NCBI RefSeq assembly: GCF_000701345.1
Contig: NZ_KL370777.1
Span: 69,467-133,466, forward strand
Reading direction: 5' to 3'
Length of the DNA: 64,000 bases
DNA from: Bradyrhizobium sp. URHD0069
GTDB lineage: Bacteria > Pseudomonadota > Alphaproteobacteria > Rhizobiales > Xanthobacteraceae
In this document: in pieces, positions 35,504 to 44,637 of the stretch
How positions within the stretch are numbered: position 1 is the first letter of the stretch
Layout of the letters: every line of letters starts with the position of its first letter
Program-made: the position numbers and the translations under genes
The notes under the pieces: generated by a model
What the model saw: the letters and a program-made list of their open reading frames with translations, nothing else
Told to the model about the DNA's origin: nothing
Databases searched by the model: none

Positions 35504-37540
35504 ATGAGTGCGTCATCGTCTCACCTCCTGATCTGCAGCTGCGAGAAGACCATGCCGCTGGATGGGCAGGCGATCGCGCGCGGCTGCTCGGGAAAGATCA
35601 CGCAGGCCAACCAGCTCTGCGGCCTCGAGCTTGAGCGGTTCAAGGACGCTCTTGCCGATGGCGTACCGATCACGGTCGCCTGCACCCAGGAAGCTCCGCT
35701 GTTCAAGGAAGTCGCGGAGAATTCACCGCAAGCTCAACTCACCTTTGTCAACATTCGCGAAACCGGCGGCTGGTCGAACGACGCCGCCGCGGCCGGTCCA
35801 AAAGCCGCGGCGTTGATTGCGGCGGCAGCCGAAGAGATGCCGCCGATTTCTCTGGTGACGCTCGAGAGCTTAGGCGTCGCGCTGATCTATGGCCGCGACG
35901 AGATCGCGATCGAGGCCGCACAGCGCCTCGCGGACCGTCTCGACATCACCGTGCTTCTGACAAAGCCCGGTGATGTGACGCCACGCAGGACGAACGAATT
36001 TCCTGTTCTCAAGGGCACCGTCAGCAACGCCCGCGGACATCTCGGCGGCTTTGTGCTTGCGATCGACGACTACGCGCTGCCATTGCCCTCCTCGCGCGCC
36101 AAGCTGGTGTTCGGGCCTTCGCGGGACGGCGCAACTTCGACCTGCGACCTGATCCTCGATCTCAGCGGCGGCGTTCCGATGTTCCCGGCGCATGAACTGC
36201 GGCCGGGATATCTACGCGCCGATCCGCGCGACCGGACCGCCGTCGAACGTGCGATTGCGGATGCGGGCGGTCTGGTCGGCACATTCGACAAGCCGCGCTT
36301 TATCCACTTCGAAGAGTCGCTCTGCGCCCATTCGCGCTCCGCCATCACCGGATGCACGCGCTGTCTCGATCTGTGTCCGACAGGTGCGATCACGCCGAAC
36401 GGCAATGCGGTCGTCATCGACGACAATGTGTGCGCCGGTTGCGGCTCGTGTGCATCGGCTTGCCCGACCGGCGCGGCATCCTATTCGCTGCCGAGCGCCG
36501 ACGCGCTGATGCGGCGGTTGCGCACGTTATTGCAAACCTATCGCAAGGCTGGTGGCAGCGACGCCATCGTGTTGTTCCACGACGGCGAGCACGGCGAGGA
36601 AATCATCGACGCCCTGGCGCGGTTCGGCGCCGGTTTGCCGGCGAATGTGCTGCCGCTTCGCGTCAACGAGGTGACGCAGCTCGGACCGGAGATCATCGCG
36701 GCGGTCTTTGCCTATGGCGGCAGCGGCGCGGCGATCGTGACGCGCGCCAAGCCGCGGCACGACACTCTCGGGCTCCGTCGGACGGTCGAGATGTCGGACA
36801 GCATTATTTCGGCGCTCGGCTTCGGCGCAGGGCTGGTGCGGATCATCGAGACCGACGATCCGGACCAGCTACGCGCCATGCTCGATGCCGCGCCTGTTGG
36901 CGTCGCGACGCCAAGGCCTGCCGGCTTTGTGCCGCGCGGCGCCAAACGCAGTGTACTGGAGACCGCGTTTCGCGAACTCCACCTCGCCGCGCCGACGCCT
37001 GTCGACATCGTGCCGCTGGCGCCGGGAGCGCCGTTCGGCGGTGTGAACCTCAATGTCGAGGGCTGCACGCTCTGCCATGCCTGTGTCACGGCCTGCCCGA
37101 CCAGCGCGCTGTCCGACAACCCCGATCGCGCGATGCTTCGATTTACCGAAAGCCTCTGCGTGCAATGCGGGCTTTGCGAAGCGACCTGTCCCGAGAAAGT
37201 CATTACACTTGAGCCGCGCCTCGATTTCAAGGCGTGGAACGCGCCGCTTCGGGTACTGAAGGAGGAAGAGCCTTTCCTTTGCATTGCCTGCGGCAAGCCC
37301 TTCGGCACCAAGAGCTCGATCGAGCGCGTGCTCGCCAAGCTCGGCGAGAAGCACTGGATGTTCCAGGGCGCCAACGCCAGGCGGATCGACGTCATCAAGA
37401 TGTGCGCAGATTGCCGTGTCGAAGCCGTGGTGAACGAGAGCTTCGATCCGCATGCTGCCCCGCAGCGCCCGCCGGTGATGTCCACCGACGATTACTTGCG
37501 CGCGCGCGATGCGAAGAAAGGCGATCCGTTTGGATCGTAA
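35504..37540 (+). CDS. Polyferredoxin-type 4Fe-4S protein of the formate dehydrogenase region
   Basis: 678 residues, no signal peptide. The N-terminal part has paired cysteines (LLICSCEKTM, GCSGKITQANQLCG). Two double-cluster ferredoxin domains follow: CTRCLDLCPTGAI with CAGCGSCASACPTGA near 284-325, and CTLCHACVTACPTSAL with CVQCGLCEATCPEKV near 523-565. Two more Cys pairs (CIAC near 591, CADC near 637) lie at the C-terminus. Nine or more redox or metal cysteine sites suggest electron transfer or Fe-S cluster handling for FDH assembly. Cotranscribed with the Mrp-like ATPase 10 bp downstream. Confidence 0.85.
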   Translation: MSASSSHLLICSCEKTMPLDGQAIARGCSGKITQANQLCGLELERFKDALADGVPITVACTQEAPLFKEVAENSPQAQLTFVNIRETGGWSNDAAAAGPKAAALIAAAAEEMPPISLVTLESLGVALIYGRDEIAIEAAQRLADRLDITVLLTKPGDVTPRRTNEFPVLKGTVSNARGHLGGFVLAIDDYALPLPSSRAKLVFGPSRDGATSTCDLILDLSGGVPMFPAHELRPGYLRADPRDRTAVERAIADAGGLVGTFDKPRFIHFEESLCAHSRSAITGCTRCLDLCPTGAITPNGNAVVIDDNVCAGCGSCASACPTGAASYSLPSADALMRRLRTLLQTYRKAGGSDAIVLFHDGEHGEEIIDALARFGAGLPANVLPLRVNEVTQLGPEIIAAVFAYGGSGAAIVTRAKPRHDTLGLRRTVEMSDSIISALGFGAGLVRIIETDDPDQLRAMLDAAPVGVATPRPAGFVPRGAKRSVLETAFRELHLAAPTPVDIVPLAPGAPFGGVNLNVEGCTLCHACVTACPTSALSDNPDRAMLRFTESLCVQCGLCEATCPEKVITLEPRLDFKAWNAPLRVLKEEEPFLCIACGKPFGTKSSIERVLAKLGEKHWMFQGANARRIDVIKMCADCRVEAVVNESFDPHAAPQRPPVMSTDDYLRARDAKKGDPFGS

Positions 37541-37550
37541 GGAGCCCATC

Positions 37551-38402
37551 GTGTCCGCCACCCACCCAGACCTGCGCGCGCGCGCGACCTCGAGAGCGGC
37601 CGGCCTTCCCGGCGTAAAGCATGTGATCGCAGTCGCCTCCGGCAAGGGAGGCGTCGGCAAGTCCACCACCGCATGCAATCTCGCGCTCGGCTTTGCCGCG
37701 ATCGGGCTGAAAACCGGCATTCTTGACGCCGACATCTATGGCCCGTCGCAGCCGAAACTGTTCGGCCTGCGCGGCAAGCCGCGCCTGGTCGGTCCGCGCA
37801 TGCTTGAACCGATGGAGCGCTTTGGCGTCAAGGTGATGTCGATCGGCTTTCTGGTCGAAGAAGACCTCGCCATGATCTGGCGCGGGCCGATGGTGATCTC
37901 GGCGATCACTCAAATGCTTCGCGAAGTAGCATGGGGCGATCTCGATGTTCTGGTCGTCGATCTGCCGCCGGGCACCGGCGATGCGCAGCTCACCATGGCG
38001 CAGCAGACGCCGATTACCGGCGCGGTGATTGTTTCGACGCCGCAGGACATCGCACTGATCGATGCGCGGCGCGGCATCGCGATGTTTCAGAAAGTGAACG
38101 TCCCGCTTCTGGGACTGATCGAAAACATGTCCAGCTTCTGTTGCCCGACCTGCAATCATGTCACGCCGATATTCGGCCATGGCGGCGCACGGCAAGAGGC
38201 TGAGATGCGCGGAATTCCGTTTTTGGGCGACATCCCTCTCGATATCCAGATCCGCGAAACCTCCGATGACGGTCGCCCGATTGTCGCGACCGAACCCGAC
38301 GGCGTGCATGCGAGGCATTATACCGATATCGCCCGCAGCCTCTGGTCGTCGATCACCTCGGATAGCGCGAGCAAGCCGGCGCCACGCATTGTCATCGAGT
38401 GA
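37551..38402 (+). CDS. mrp: Mrp/ApbC-type Fe-S cluster carrier ATPase
   Basis: 283 residues from a GTG at 37551 with AAGGAG about 7 nt upstream; an upstream ATG at 37509 would overlap the preceding gene and lacks such a site. Deviant Walker A GKGGVGKSTT at 31-40, DADIYGPSQP near 60, MSIGFLVEE near 96, and the cluster-binding CxxC in SSFCCPTCNHVTPIFG near 195. It lacks the N-terminal MIP18 (DUF59) domain of longer Mrp proteins. Expected to carry [4Fe-4S] clusters to apo-proteins, here probably FDH subunits or the polyferredoxin. Confidence 0.9.
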   Translation: MSATHPDLRARATSRAAGLPGVKHVIAVASGKGGVGKSTTACNLALGFAAIGLKTGILDADIYGPSQPKLFGLRGKPRLVGPRMLEPMERFGVKVMSIGFLVEEDLAMIWRGPMVISAITQMLREVAWGDLDVLVVDLPPGTGDAQLTMAQQTPITGAVIVSTPQDIALIDARRGIAMFQKVNVPLLGLIENMSSFCCPTCNHVTPIFGHGGARQEAEMRGIPFLGDIPLDIQIRETSDDGRPIVATEPDGVHARHYTDIARSLWSSITSDSASKPAPRIVIE

Positions 38403-38426
38403 GCCCGGGTCATCGAGTGAGCCCGG
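38391..38426. repeat. Tandem duplication of an 18-bp unit over the mrp stop codon
   Basis: gtcatcgagtgagcccgg occurs twice head to tail (38391-38408 and 38409-38426). The first copy contains the last mrp codons and its TGA; the second repeats that tail outside the gene. Confidence 0.95.
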
Positions 38427-38477
38427 CTCCAGCTCTCATGCTGCTCGCGATGTCGGAATAACCTTGAGGTTCTCTCC

Positions 38478-38509
38478 GAGTTCCTGCTCGGCGGAGTTCC
38501 TGCTCGGCG
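38478..38509. repeat. Tandem duplication of a 16-bp unit
   Basis: gagttcctgctcggcg occurs twice head to tail (38478-38493, 38494-38509) in the convergent intergenic gap before the LuxR gene. Confidence 0.95.
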
Positions 38510-38554
38510 CGCTGCAGATCGTAGCGCTTCCGCACAGCCCTTCGCGCTATCTTG

Positions 38555-39118
38555 TCACAACGTCATCGTCTCATGGCGACGGCGTTCGGCGGCTTTCGCC
38601 ACGGCTTCAGTCCTGGTGCGCGCGCCCAATTTTCGGAACAAGGATTCAATATGGAATTTCACGGTGTGCAGCGAGATATTCAATCGGCGCGCAATGGCCT
38701 TGTTGGTCATGCCTTCCGCAAGCGTTGCAAGCACTTCGAGCTCGCGCGGAGTTAGAAGGGCGTGACCATGGGTCTCGCGCATCGCGCCAAAGCCAGCATC
38801 CATCATGTCGGGAACGCGGACGATCAAGCCCGCGGACACCGCTCGTATTGCAGCATCGATCTGGCTCGCGTCCGCATGGCGGGACAGCACGCCCGGCAAG
38901 TCATAATCAGCACCTCCGAGCGTGACGACCGGGCGGGTTTCACCCGGCAGGCAGTCGCCGTCCGCCAGGACGACGTCTGCAATGTCCTGCGCGCCGACAA
39001 CAATATGCCCGGCCTCGGCGACCACTCTGCTCAAGGCGGCACGGCGCAGCGGATCCATGGCGTAGATGGCAACGCGCAGCCGCCCGCTAGGCGCCAGTTT
39101 GCTCGCCGCCTCACTCAT
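38555..39118 (-). CDS. LuxR/NarL-type regulator with degenerate receiver
   Basis: 187 residues. The C-terminal HTH is canonical: LTPRELEVLATLAEGMTNKAIARRLNISLHTVKFHIESLFRKLG (pieces: LTPRELEVLATLAEGMTNKA and NISLHTVKFHIESLF) near 120-165. The N-terminal part starts like a receiver (LRVAIYAMDPLRRAALSRVV), but the acidic pair after beta-1 is lost (YAMDP) and the domain is about 20 residues short. A possible phosphoacceptor remains in VVLADGD. Probably regulated without a classical kinase. Its start overlaps the stop of the upstream HtrA-like gene by 4 bp. Confidence 0.85.
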   Translation of the reverse strand: MSEAASKLAPSGRLRVAIYAMDPLRRAALSRVVAEAGHIVVGAQDIADVVLADGDCLPGETRPVVTLGGADYDLPGVLSRHADASQIDAAIRAVSAGLIVRVPDMMDAGFGAMRETHGHALLTPRELEVLATLAEGMTNKAIARRLNISLHTVKFHIESLFRKLGARTRTEAVAKAAERRRHETMTL

Positions 39119-40017
39119 GCGGCGGGCCGTTCTGCAATCGTCGTCTGCACCGTAATCACCCTACCGCTCCTGATCAGGCGAAGATCGGGCTTTCGCCCGA
39201 TGCTGTCGGCACCGAATTGCCTGGCGATATTCCAAAATCGATGCGTCGATTTACCGTCAATACTCAGGATGATGTCACCCGCCACGATCCCTGCTTGCGC
39301 CGCAGGGCCGTCTTCAACGACCGACATGACCATCAAGCCGCTGGATTGGTCGGTGGTCTCGCGGAGCGCATCGGGCACGGCGACAGCTTGCAAGGCCACA
39401 CCAAGCCAGCCGCGCGCGATGCGGCCGTCTTTGAGCAGCAGCGGGACGATGCGTTCGATGGTTGCGGTCGGAATAGCAATGACCTGGCCGCGTGGCCCGA
39501 AGGTCGACATGCCCAAGCAAGCGCCCGCAGCGTCGAAAACCGGCCCGCCCTCCTCGCGGCGGGCAAGGCGAAGGTCGAGGACGATGCGCCGGTCAATGAG
39601 GCCGCCGCGGCGGCTGTGCCATTCGGCCCCGGAGAGATTGACGAGCCCAAGCCGCGCGCTCGCGCCACCCATTCCGTCTGCTCCGATCGCGAGGGCAACT
39701 GCGCCGGTATGCGCCTCGCCGGCGGCGATCGGTGGCGGCGCAACAGACCCTGCCAGCCGCAGAATCGCAATATTGGTGCCGGGATCGCGGCCGGCGATCC
39801 TGGCCGTCAGGACTGGGCCGTCTGCCGTGACAACCTCAAAATCATCTTTTCGCGGTAGCGACTGCTCGGAGGCGACAACAATCTCGGATCGCCACACCAT
39901 CCCCGTGATATGCCGCCCATGTCCAACGCGGATAGCGACAATCGCATTTCTTGCAGCTTCTGCGCGCGTTGCCAGCGCGTTCGAGAATTGGGCTAAGAGG
40001 TCTGCTTGACCGGTCAT
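39115..40017 (-). CDS. HtrA-like pseudoprotease with PDZ domain
   Basis: 300 residues from ATG 40017 (GGAG upstream). The trypsin-fold part (about 15-190) and PDZ domain (about 200-295, GWLGVALQAV and GPAAQAGIVAGDIILSIDGK) follow DegP/HtrA. All three catalytic positions are changed: the His of TNNHV corresponds to ASEQS, the Asp of DPRSDIA to DPGTNIA, and the Ser of GNSGG to REEGG. No signal peptide or membrane segment is present, so it is probably cytosolic. Translationally coupled to the LuxR-type regulator, suggesting a peptide-sensing or regulatory binding role rather than proteolysis (inference). Confidence 0.82.
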   Translation of the reverse strand: MTGQADLLAQFSNALATRAEAARNAIVAIRVGHGRHITGMVWRSEIVVASEQSLPRKDDFEVVTADGPVLTARIAGRDPGTNIAILRLAGSVAPPPIAAGEAHTGAVALAIGADGMGGASARLGLVNLSGAEWHSRRGGLIDRRIVLDLRLARREEGGPVFDAAGACLGMSTFGPRGQVIAIPTATIERIVPLLLKDGRIARGWLGVALQAVAVPDALRETTDQSSGLMVMSVVEDGPAAQAGIVAGDIILSIDGKSTHRFWNIARQFGADSIGRKPDLRLIRSGRVITVQTTIAERPAA

Positions 40018-40336
40018 GGGCAACTCCTATCCATTTCAGATAGGAACAAACTGGCGATTCCGTATGCCCAGACTATCGGCCGGATAGCCGGGTTCGCCCC
40101 GGCCATTTGACCGGGCTGCAAGAGCGGAGGTCCGACAGTCGTTCAATCTCAAGAAGATCGCCGGTTAGATGCGGCGTTGCCGTTGCGTGCCGACGCTCCC
40201 CGATCGCGGTGCCGCCGGGAAGTTCTGAGTGGAAGCAGTTCGGCGCGCCATTCGGCATAGACGTGCGAACGTCGCGTCGGCATTCGCAATCTAACTGCTC
40301 CGGGCGGAAGCAGCACGAGGCTGCGAATTCGAGGCA
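40018..40336. other. Intergenic region without recognised gene
   Basis: About 320 bp between two minus-strand genes. It should contain the promoter of the HtrA-like/LuxR pair. Short open frames on both strands show no family features. Confidence 0.5.
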
Positions 40337-43114
40337 CTACTGGCCGGTGGACTGTCGGTTCATTTCCTCCAAAAGCCCGCGCATTGCATCAAACTGCGTG
40401 CCGAAGCCCTTCCAATCTCCGGATTTCAATCGCTCCACTGCTTGATTGTAGCGATTGAGCGCTTCCCGTGCCTGACTTGCCGCCGGGCTTGTGCCCTCTG
40501 TCGTATTTGAGACTGGCGGCGCTGCGCCGGGTTCTATGAACAGCGCTGACAAGGCCTCGGCGAGCGTCTCCTTCATCACCACATGCTCACCGTAAGCTGC
40601 GATCACACGTTTCAGCTCCGGCAGGTGCCCGTGCTCCGCCCGCAAATAGAGCGGCGTTACATAAAGGATCGAGTTCTCGATCGGGATCACAAGCAAGTTC
40701 GCACCGCGTATCACCCGCGATCCCATCTGATTCCACAGCGTGATTTGTTGCGAGATCTCCGTAGTCTGATTGATCCGCGCCTCGATCTGAAACGGCCCGT
40801 AGACGAGCTTCTCCTTGGAGAATTCGTAGACGATCAGTTTGCCGTAGTCGGGCGCGTCGCAGCGCGCAGCGAGCCACGCAATCATGTTGTCGCGGCGGCT
40901 CGGCACCATGGGAAGCATGAGGAAGAACTCGGCCTGCGGCTCGTCGGGCAGCCGCATGATGATATAATATGGATTCATCGTTGAGACCCCGCCGCCGCCC
41001 GGCTGGCGCGGAAACTGCCAGAGATCCTCGCGGTTATAGAAAACGTCGGCCGCGTCCATGTGGTAGGTTTGATACAGCTGCGCCTGAATCAGAAACAGGT
41101 CCTCCGGATAGCGAATGTGCTTCTGCAAGTCTGCAGGCATCGCAGCGAACGGCTTGAACAAGCTCGGAAAGATGCGCTGGTAGGTCGCCGCGATCGGGTC
41201 GCCGGGATCCATCAGATAGAAGTCGACGGTCCCGTTGTAAGCGTCGACGATAACCTTCACCGAATTTCGGATGTAGTTGAGATCGAGATCTTGTGCAGGC
41301 TGCGCCGATGGGAAATAGGAACTCGTCGTGTAGGCGTCCTGCATCCAGAACATCCGGCCATTGCTGATAACAAGGTAGGGATCATGATCGAGCGTGAGGA
41401 ACGGAGCGATCGTGTGCACCCGTTCCTGGATATTGCGCCGGATCATGATTCGGCTGTCGGCCGTAATGTAGGTCGAGAGCAGGAGGTTCGGGTCGTTGAA
41501 GTAGTAAGCGAACAGCATTCTCCATACCATCGCTCCGATTGGAACGCCGCCGGCGCCGTCATAGGCCGCATAGACGTTGTCTTTTCCCTTCGGATAATCG
41601 AACTCCGGTGTGCTCCCCTTGACGATGACGTAGGTGTCGCTCTCTTCGCCGTAGTAGATGCGCGGCTCGTGGATTTTGGGGCCTTCGTCTGCGACGGGAG
41701 GAATATCCCGCAAATAGAACAGCGGCAGTCCTTCAGTGCTTTTGCGGGTGACCGGACTCATCACCGCGCCGGTACCGTGAGTAAACAGCACGTGGCGGTT
41801 AACCCATGTCTGGGCGTTCGGCGGCAGTAAGGAGGACCGCAGTTCGCGAGCCGAGAGCATCACGCTTTGGTAGGAGCCATCGAGCCAGTAGCGATCAACG
41901 TCAAGATGATGGAATTTGTAGTAGGTGCGGATTTCTTGCAGCTGGGCGTAGGTATCCGACAAGGGCAGCCAGTCCCACAGCCTGATATTCTCGATTGTCG
42001 CCTTGTTGGCCTCTATCGCCTCGAGGGTAAGCTTCTGTTCGGCAGCAAACGGCTTGGCTGCGATCTTATCGAGATTGTATGCCTGCCGGGTGAGCGTGAT
42101 GTTGCGTTCGATGTAGGGCTTCTCCAGCTGCAACTCGCTTGGTTTGACGAAGAAGTGCCGGAACAGCCCAGGGGCTACGCCGGACAGCAGGAAAGAGCCG
42201 ACGCCGACGAGCACGATCGCGGCGGCGGGAAGCCGGTAGGTGCGCACCCGGAGGTTTGCCCACGCGGCGAATGCCGCGATGATCGAAAGTCCGATCATCA
42301 ACCACAGGCCCGGGAGCCCCACATATATATCGGTGTAGCTTGCGCCGACCACTACGCCGTTATCACCGTAGAGCAGCAGATAGCGGTCGAGCCCATAGGA
42401 CCAAGCCTTCACCGCGAAGAGAAGGCCGAAGAGCGCTGAGCCGTGAGCAATCACCGTCGGCGATAGTGATCGGTGGTGAATGTCGTATTCGATGTCGCCG
42501 TGCGCCCAGTAGATCGCTCCGGCGAAAAGCGCGCTCAGAACGAGTGTGAGCAGCATCCAATTCTTGATGAGGATATAGGTAGGCAGTACGAACAGATAGA
42601 AACCAATGTCCTTGTTGTAGAGCGGGTCCTCTGCGCCATATGGCACGTGATAGAAAAACCGCAGGAAGACACCCCAGTTGCCGACTTCGGCTGCGGCCAC
42701 TAGCAGAGCGAGCAAACCAGCACCGCCTGCGATAATCAGGGACCACGGCAGCCGATCGCGAATGAGCGTGAACAGATCGGGCGGCGGTCCGCTGCCTGTG
42801 GCTTTCCACACGGAGGCGGGGGCAGCTTGCGCCGGCTGCCGCCGGGCAAATCGAACTGCGACCCATCCGTTCAGCCAAACGATGAGGGCGGTCGCCGTCA
42901 AAACGGCGAAAAAGACACCGGCTTTGGCAATGATCGTCGTCAAAAAAACCTGCGGGTAGCCGAGTGATGAAAACCACAGCCAATCGACCAGGAGATCGCT
43001 CGCGAGCTTGAGCAGGAACAGGCAAATTCCGATGACGACGGCCGCAATGGTGAATCTGACCACGGCGCTTCGCCCTGGTACCTTGCGTTCGGGTCCTGTA
43101 ATCCCGATCGTCAT
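40337..43114 (-). CDS. UPF0182 family large membrane protein
   Basis: 925 residues, typical length of UPF0182 (COG1615). Seven transmembrane segments within the first 330 residues (from AAVVIGICLFLLKLASDLLVDW to IVLVGVGSFLLSGVAPGLF), then a large soluble region with family motifs PEDLFLIQAQLYQTYHM near 680, NPYYIIMRLPDE near 714, and a C-terminal low-complexity tail (SNTTEGTSP). Function of the family is unknown. It stands alone. Confidence 0.9.
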   Translation of the reverse strand: MTIGITGPERKVPGRSAVVRFTIAAVVIGICLFLLKLASDLLVDWLWFSSLGYPQVFLTTIIAKAGVFFAVLTATALIVWLNGWVAVRFARRQPAQAAPASVWKATGSGPPPDLFTLIRDRLPWSLIIAGGAGLLALLVAAAEVGNWGVFLRFFYHVPYGAEDPLYNKDIGFYLFVLPTYILIKNWMLLTLVLSALFAGAIYWAHGDIEYDIHHRSLSPTVIAHGSALFGLLFAVKAWSYGLDRYLLLYGDNGVVVGASYTDIYVGLPGLWLMIGLSIIAAFAAWANLRVRTYRLPAAAIVLVGVGSFLLSGVAPGLFRHFFVKPSELQLEKPYIERNITLTRQAYNLDKIAAKPFAAEQKLTLEAIEANKATIENIRLWDWLPLSDTYAQLQEIRTYYKFHHLDVDRYWLDGSYQSVMLSARELRSSLLPPNAQTWVNRHVLFTHGTGAVMSPVTRKSTEGLPLFYLRDIPPVADEGPKIHEPRIYYGEESDTYVIVKGSTPEFDYPKGKDNVYAAYDGAGGVPIGAMVWRMLFAYYFNDPNLLLSTYITADSRIMIRRNIQERVHTIAPFLTLDHDPYLVISNGRMFWMQDAYTTSSYFPSAQPAQDLDLNYIRNSVKVIVDAYNGTVDFYLMDPGDPIAATYQRIFPSLFKPFAAMPADLQKHIRYPEDLFLIQAQLYQTYHMDAADVFYNREDLWQFPRQPGGGGVSTMNPYYIIMRLPDEPQAEFFLMLPMVPSRRDNMIAWLAARCDAPDYGKLIVYEFSKEKLVYGPFQIEARINQTTEISQQITLWNQMGSRVIRGANLLVIPIENSILYVTPLYLRAEHGHLPELKRVIAAYGEHVVMKETLAEALSALFIEPGAAPPVSNTTEGTSPAASQAREALNRYNQAVERLKSGDWKGFGTQFDAMRGLLEEMNRQSTGQ

Positions 43115-43386
43115 GATGTGATGATAGCAGAAATGAGGGACGCTGACCGCTTGATTCCTGGTCTGGATTGACGCGTCAGGGCATAGGATGCGGCTGCTTG
43201 TCCGTCGCCGGGACGGCGGAACCGGTGAGGCTGTTTCGGCTTTTTGAGGTCAGCGCCGCACCGGCCGATGGCTTGCTCGCTAAGTCAGCCTGACCCGCAT
43301 GAAGGGAGCAATGAGCAAAAGCGGGGCTCTTCCCCTGACAACGCCAACGGATGGTACATCCGTACGCCGAACGTGAGCGCGTATTT
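43115..43386. other. Intergenic gap before UPF0182 gene
   Basis: About 270 bp upstream of the UPF0182 start. No gene or clear regulatory element seen. Confidence 0.45.
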
Positions 43387-43680
43387 CTATGCCAACGTGT
43401 GCACGATCACCGGCCCGGCGATCGCCGTGGCCGGCCCGGTGAGCAGAGGCGCGAGGTTCTGTTCGATCCACGCGAGCCCGCGCCTGTTGGATTCCTCCGC
43501 TCCCGCATGATTGTTGAAGATGCTGATCGCCGTCACCGTGTCGTCCGGCGCATAGACCACATAATAGGCCATGAAACCGTCGACATCACTGATGATCGGA
43601 ATGGCACCCTCCTTGATCCTGCGTGCCAGCTCTTCGGCCATGCCAGACTTTGCCTTTCCCTGACGAATGGCGGCGTACAT
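43387..43680 (-). CDS. Small dimeric alpha-beta barrel-like protein
   Basis: 97 residues from ATG 43680 with GGAGG 5 nt upstream; the open frame extends to 43791 without support. MYAAIRQGKAKSGMAEELAR followed by IISDVDGFMAYYVVYAPDDTVTAISIF resembles the ferredoxin-like ABM/DABB fold of small oxygenase-like or stress proteins. No catalytic residue can be assigned. Single gene. Confidence 0.7.
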   Translation of the reverse strand: MYAAIRQGKAKSGMAEELARRIKEGAIPIISDVDGFMAYYVVYAPDDTVTAISIFNNHAGAEESNRRGLAWIEQNLAPLLTGPATAIAGPVIVHTLA

Positions 43681-44080
43681 GGGATCCTCCTTCAGCACGG
43701 GCTGCCCGCAATTGCGATTGCAGCGACCACACAAAACAGGCGGGGCAGGCAGCAGGTTCCCGCATGCGGAACGGTACGCCAATCCCCGCAACTACACCAT
43801 CGAATGCCTCACGTTCGTCGGTCCCGGCGGCTCTAGCTTGGAACAAAGCACCGTCGGATATCGCCGCACTCGCTGATGGTCGAAGACGTTTCTCTGCCGC
43901 CCGTTACCGTCCGCAGCGCGAGGATCCCGGCTCTCTCGCGATAGATTTGGTCGCTGACGAATTGCAGCTGGCGGATGCAGGACCTATGTTGGCTTTATAA
44001 TCAGGCAGCCGCCATTGTGCGGGGGGTCCACGGGAAGACCGCACGGTGGACGGTTTGCATATCGCACCGGAGGTCACATC
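43681..44080. other. Divergent intergenic region
   Basis: About 400 bp between the small barrel protein (-) and the deacylase gene (+). Both promoters should be here. No coding potential that I trust. Confidence 0.5.
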
Positions 44081-44551
44081 ATGTCCATTGCTCCCACCCT
44101 CCAGAAATATCTGACCGCTGAAAACATCCAATACGAGGAGATCCCGCACGATTTCACCGTGTCGTCGACGCGCACGGCTGAAGCATGCCACGTCTCGGGC
44201 GATCGTCTCGCCAAAGGCGTCGTCTTGCGGCGCGACGGCGGCTATATGCTGGCCGTGATGCCCGCATCGCACCACCTCCGCCTGTCGGAACTGAGGGCCA
44301 AACTCGGCAACGATGTCGGCATGGCCGACGAAACCGAGATCGGTCAGCTGTTCCGTGACTGCGCGCACGGTGCTGTTCCGGCGGTTGGCAAATGCTACGG
44401 ACTGGATCTCATCGTCGACGATAGCATCGACGCGCAGCCCGAGGTTTATGTGGAGGCCGGCGATCACGAGACGCTGCTTCGTCTAGATCATACGGAGTTT
44501 GCGCGCCTGACGGCCAACGCACCTCATGGGCGCTTCAGCGCGCATGACTGA
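44081..44551 (+). CDS. YbaK/ProX-type aminoacyl-tRNA deacylase
   Basis: 156 residues from ATG 44081 with GGAGG 8 nt upstream. YbaK fold: YEEIPHDFTVSSTRTAEACHVSGDRLAKGVVLRRDGG (pieces: EACHVSGDRLAKGVVL) with conserved Lys near 48, LAVMPASHHLRLSEL near 62, and GAVPAVGKCYGLDLIVDDS near 100, containing the GxxPP-like substrate loop (here GAVPAVG). Hydrolyses mischarged tRNA in trans. Closest to the YbaK-associated group; specificity not decidable. Confidence 0.85.
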   Translation: MSIAPTLQKYLTAENIQYEEIPHDFTVSSTRTAEACHVSGDRLAKGVVLRRDGGYMLAVMPASHHLRLSELRAKLGNDVGMADETEIGQLFRDCAHGAVPAVGKCYGLDLIVDDSIDAQPEVYVEAGDHETLLRLDHTEFARLTANAPHGRFSAHD

Positions 44552-44576
44552 GGACTTGCCGGTCACACTTGCGGCG

Positions 44577-44591
44577 GAGAGCCGGGCTCTC
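44577..44591. terminator. Short palindrome between convergent genes, possible terminator
   Basis: GAGAGCC-G-GGCTCTC between the deacylase gene and the convergent binding-protein gene. The stem can form with a 3-nt loop, but no T tract follows on either strand, so this is weak. Confidence 0.3.
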
Positions 44592-44637
44592 GCTTGCACA
44601 CGCTTGTGGCGCGCGTGATGCGCTTCTCGATCCCAAC

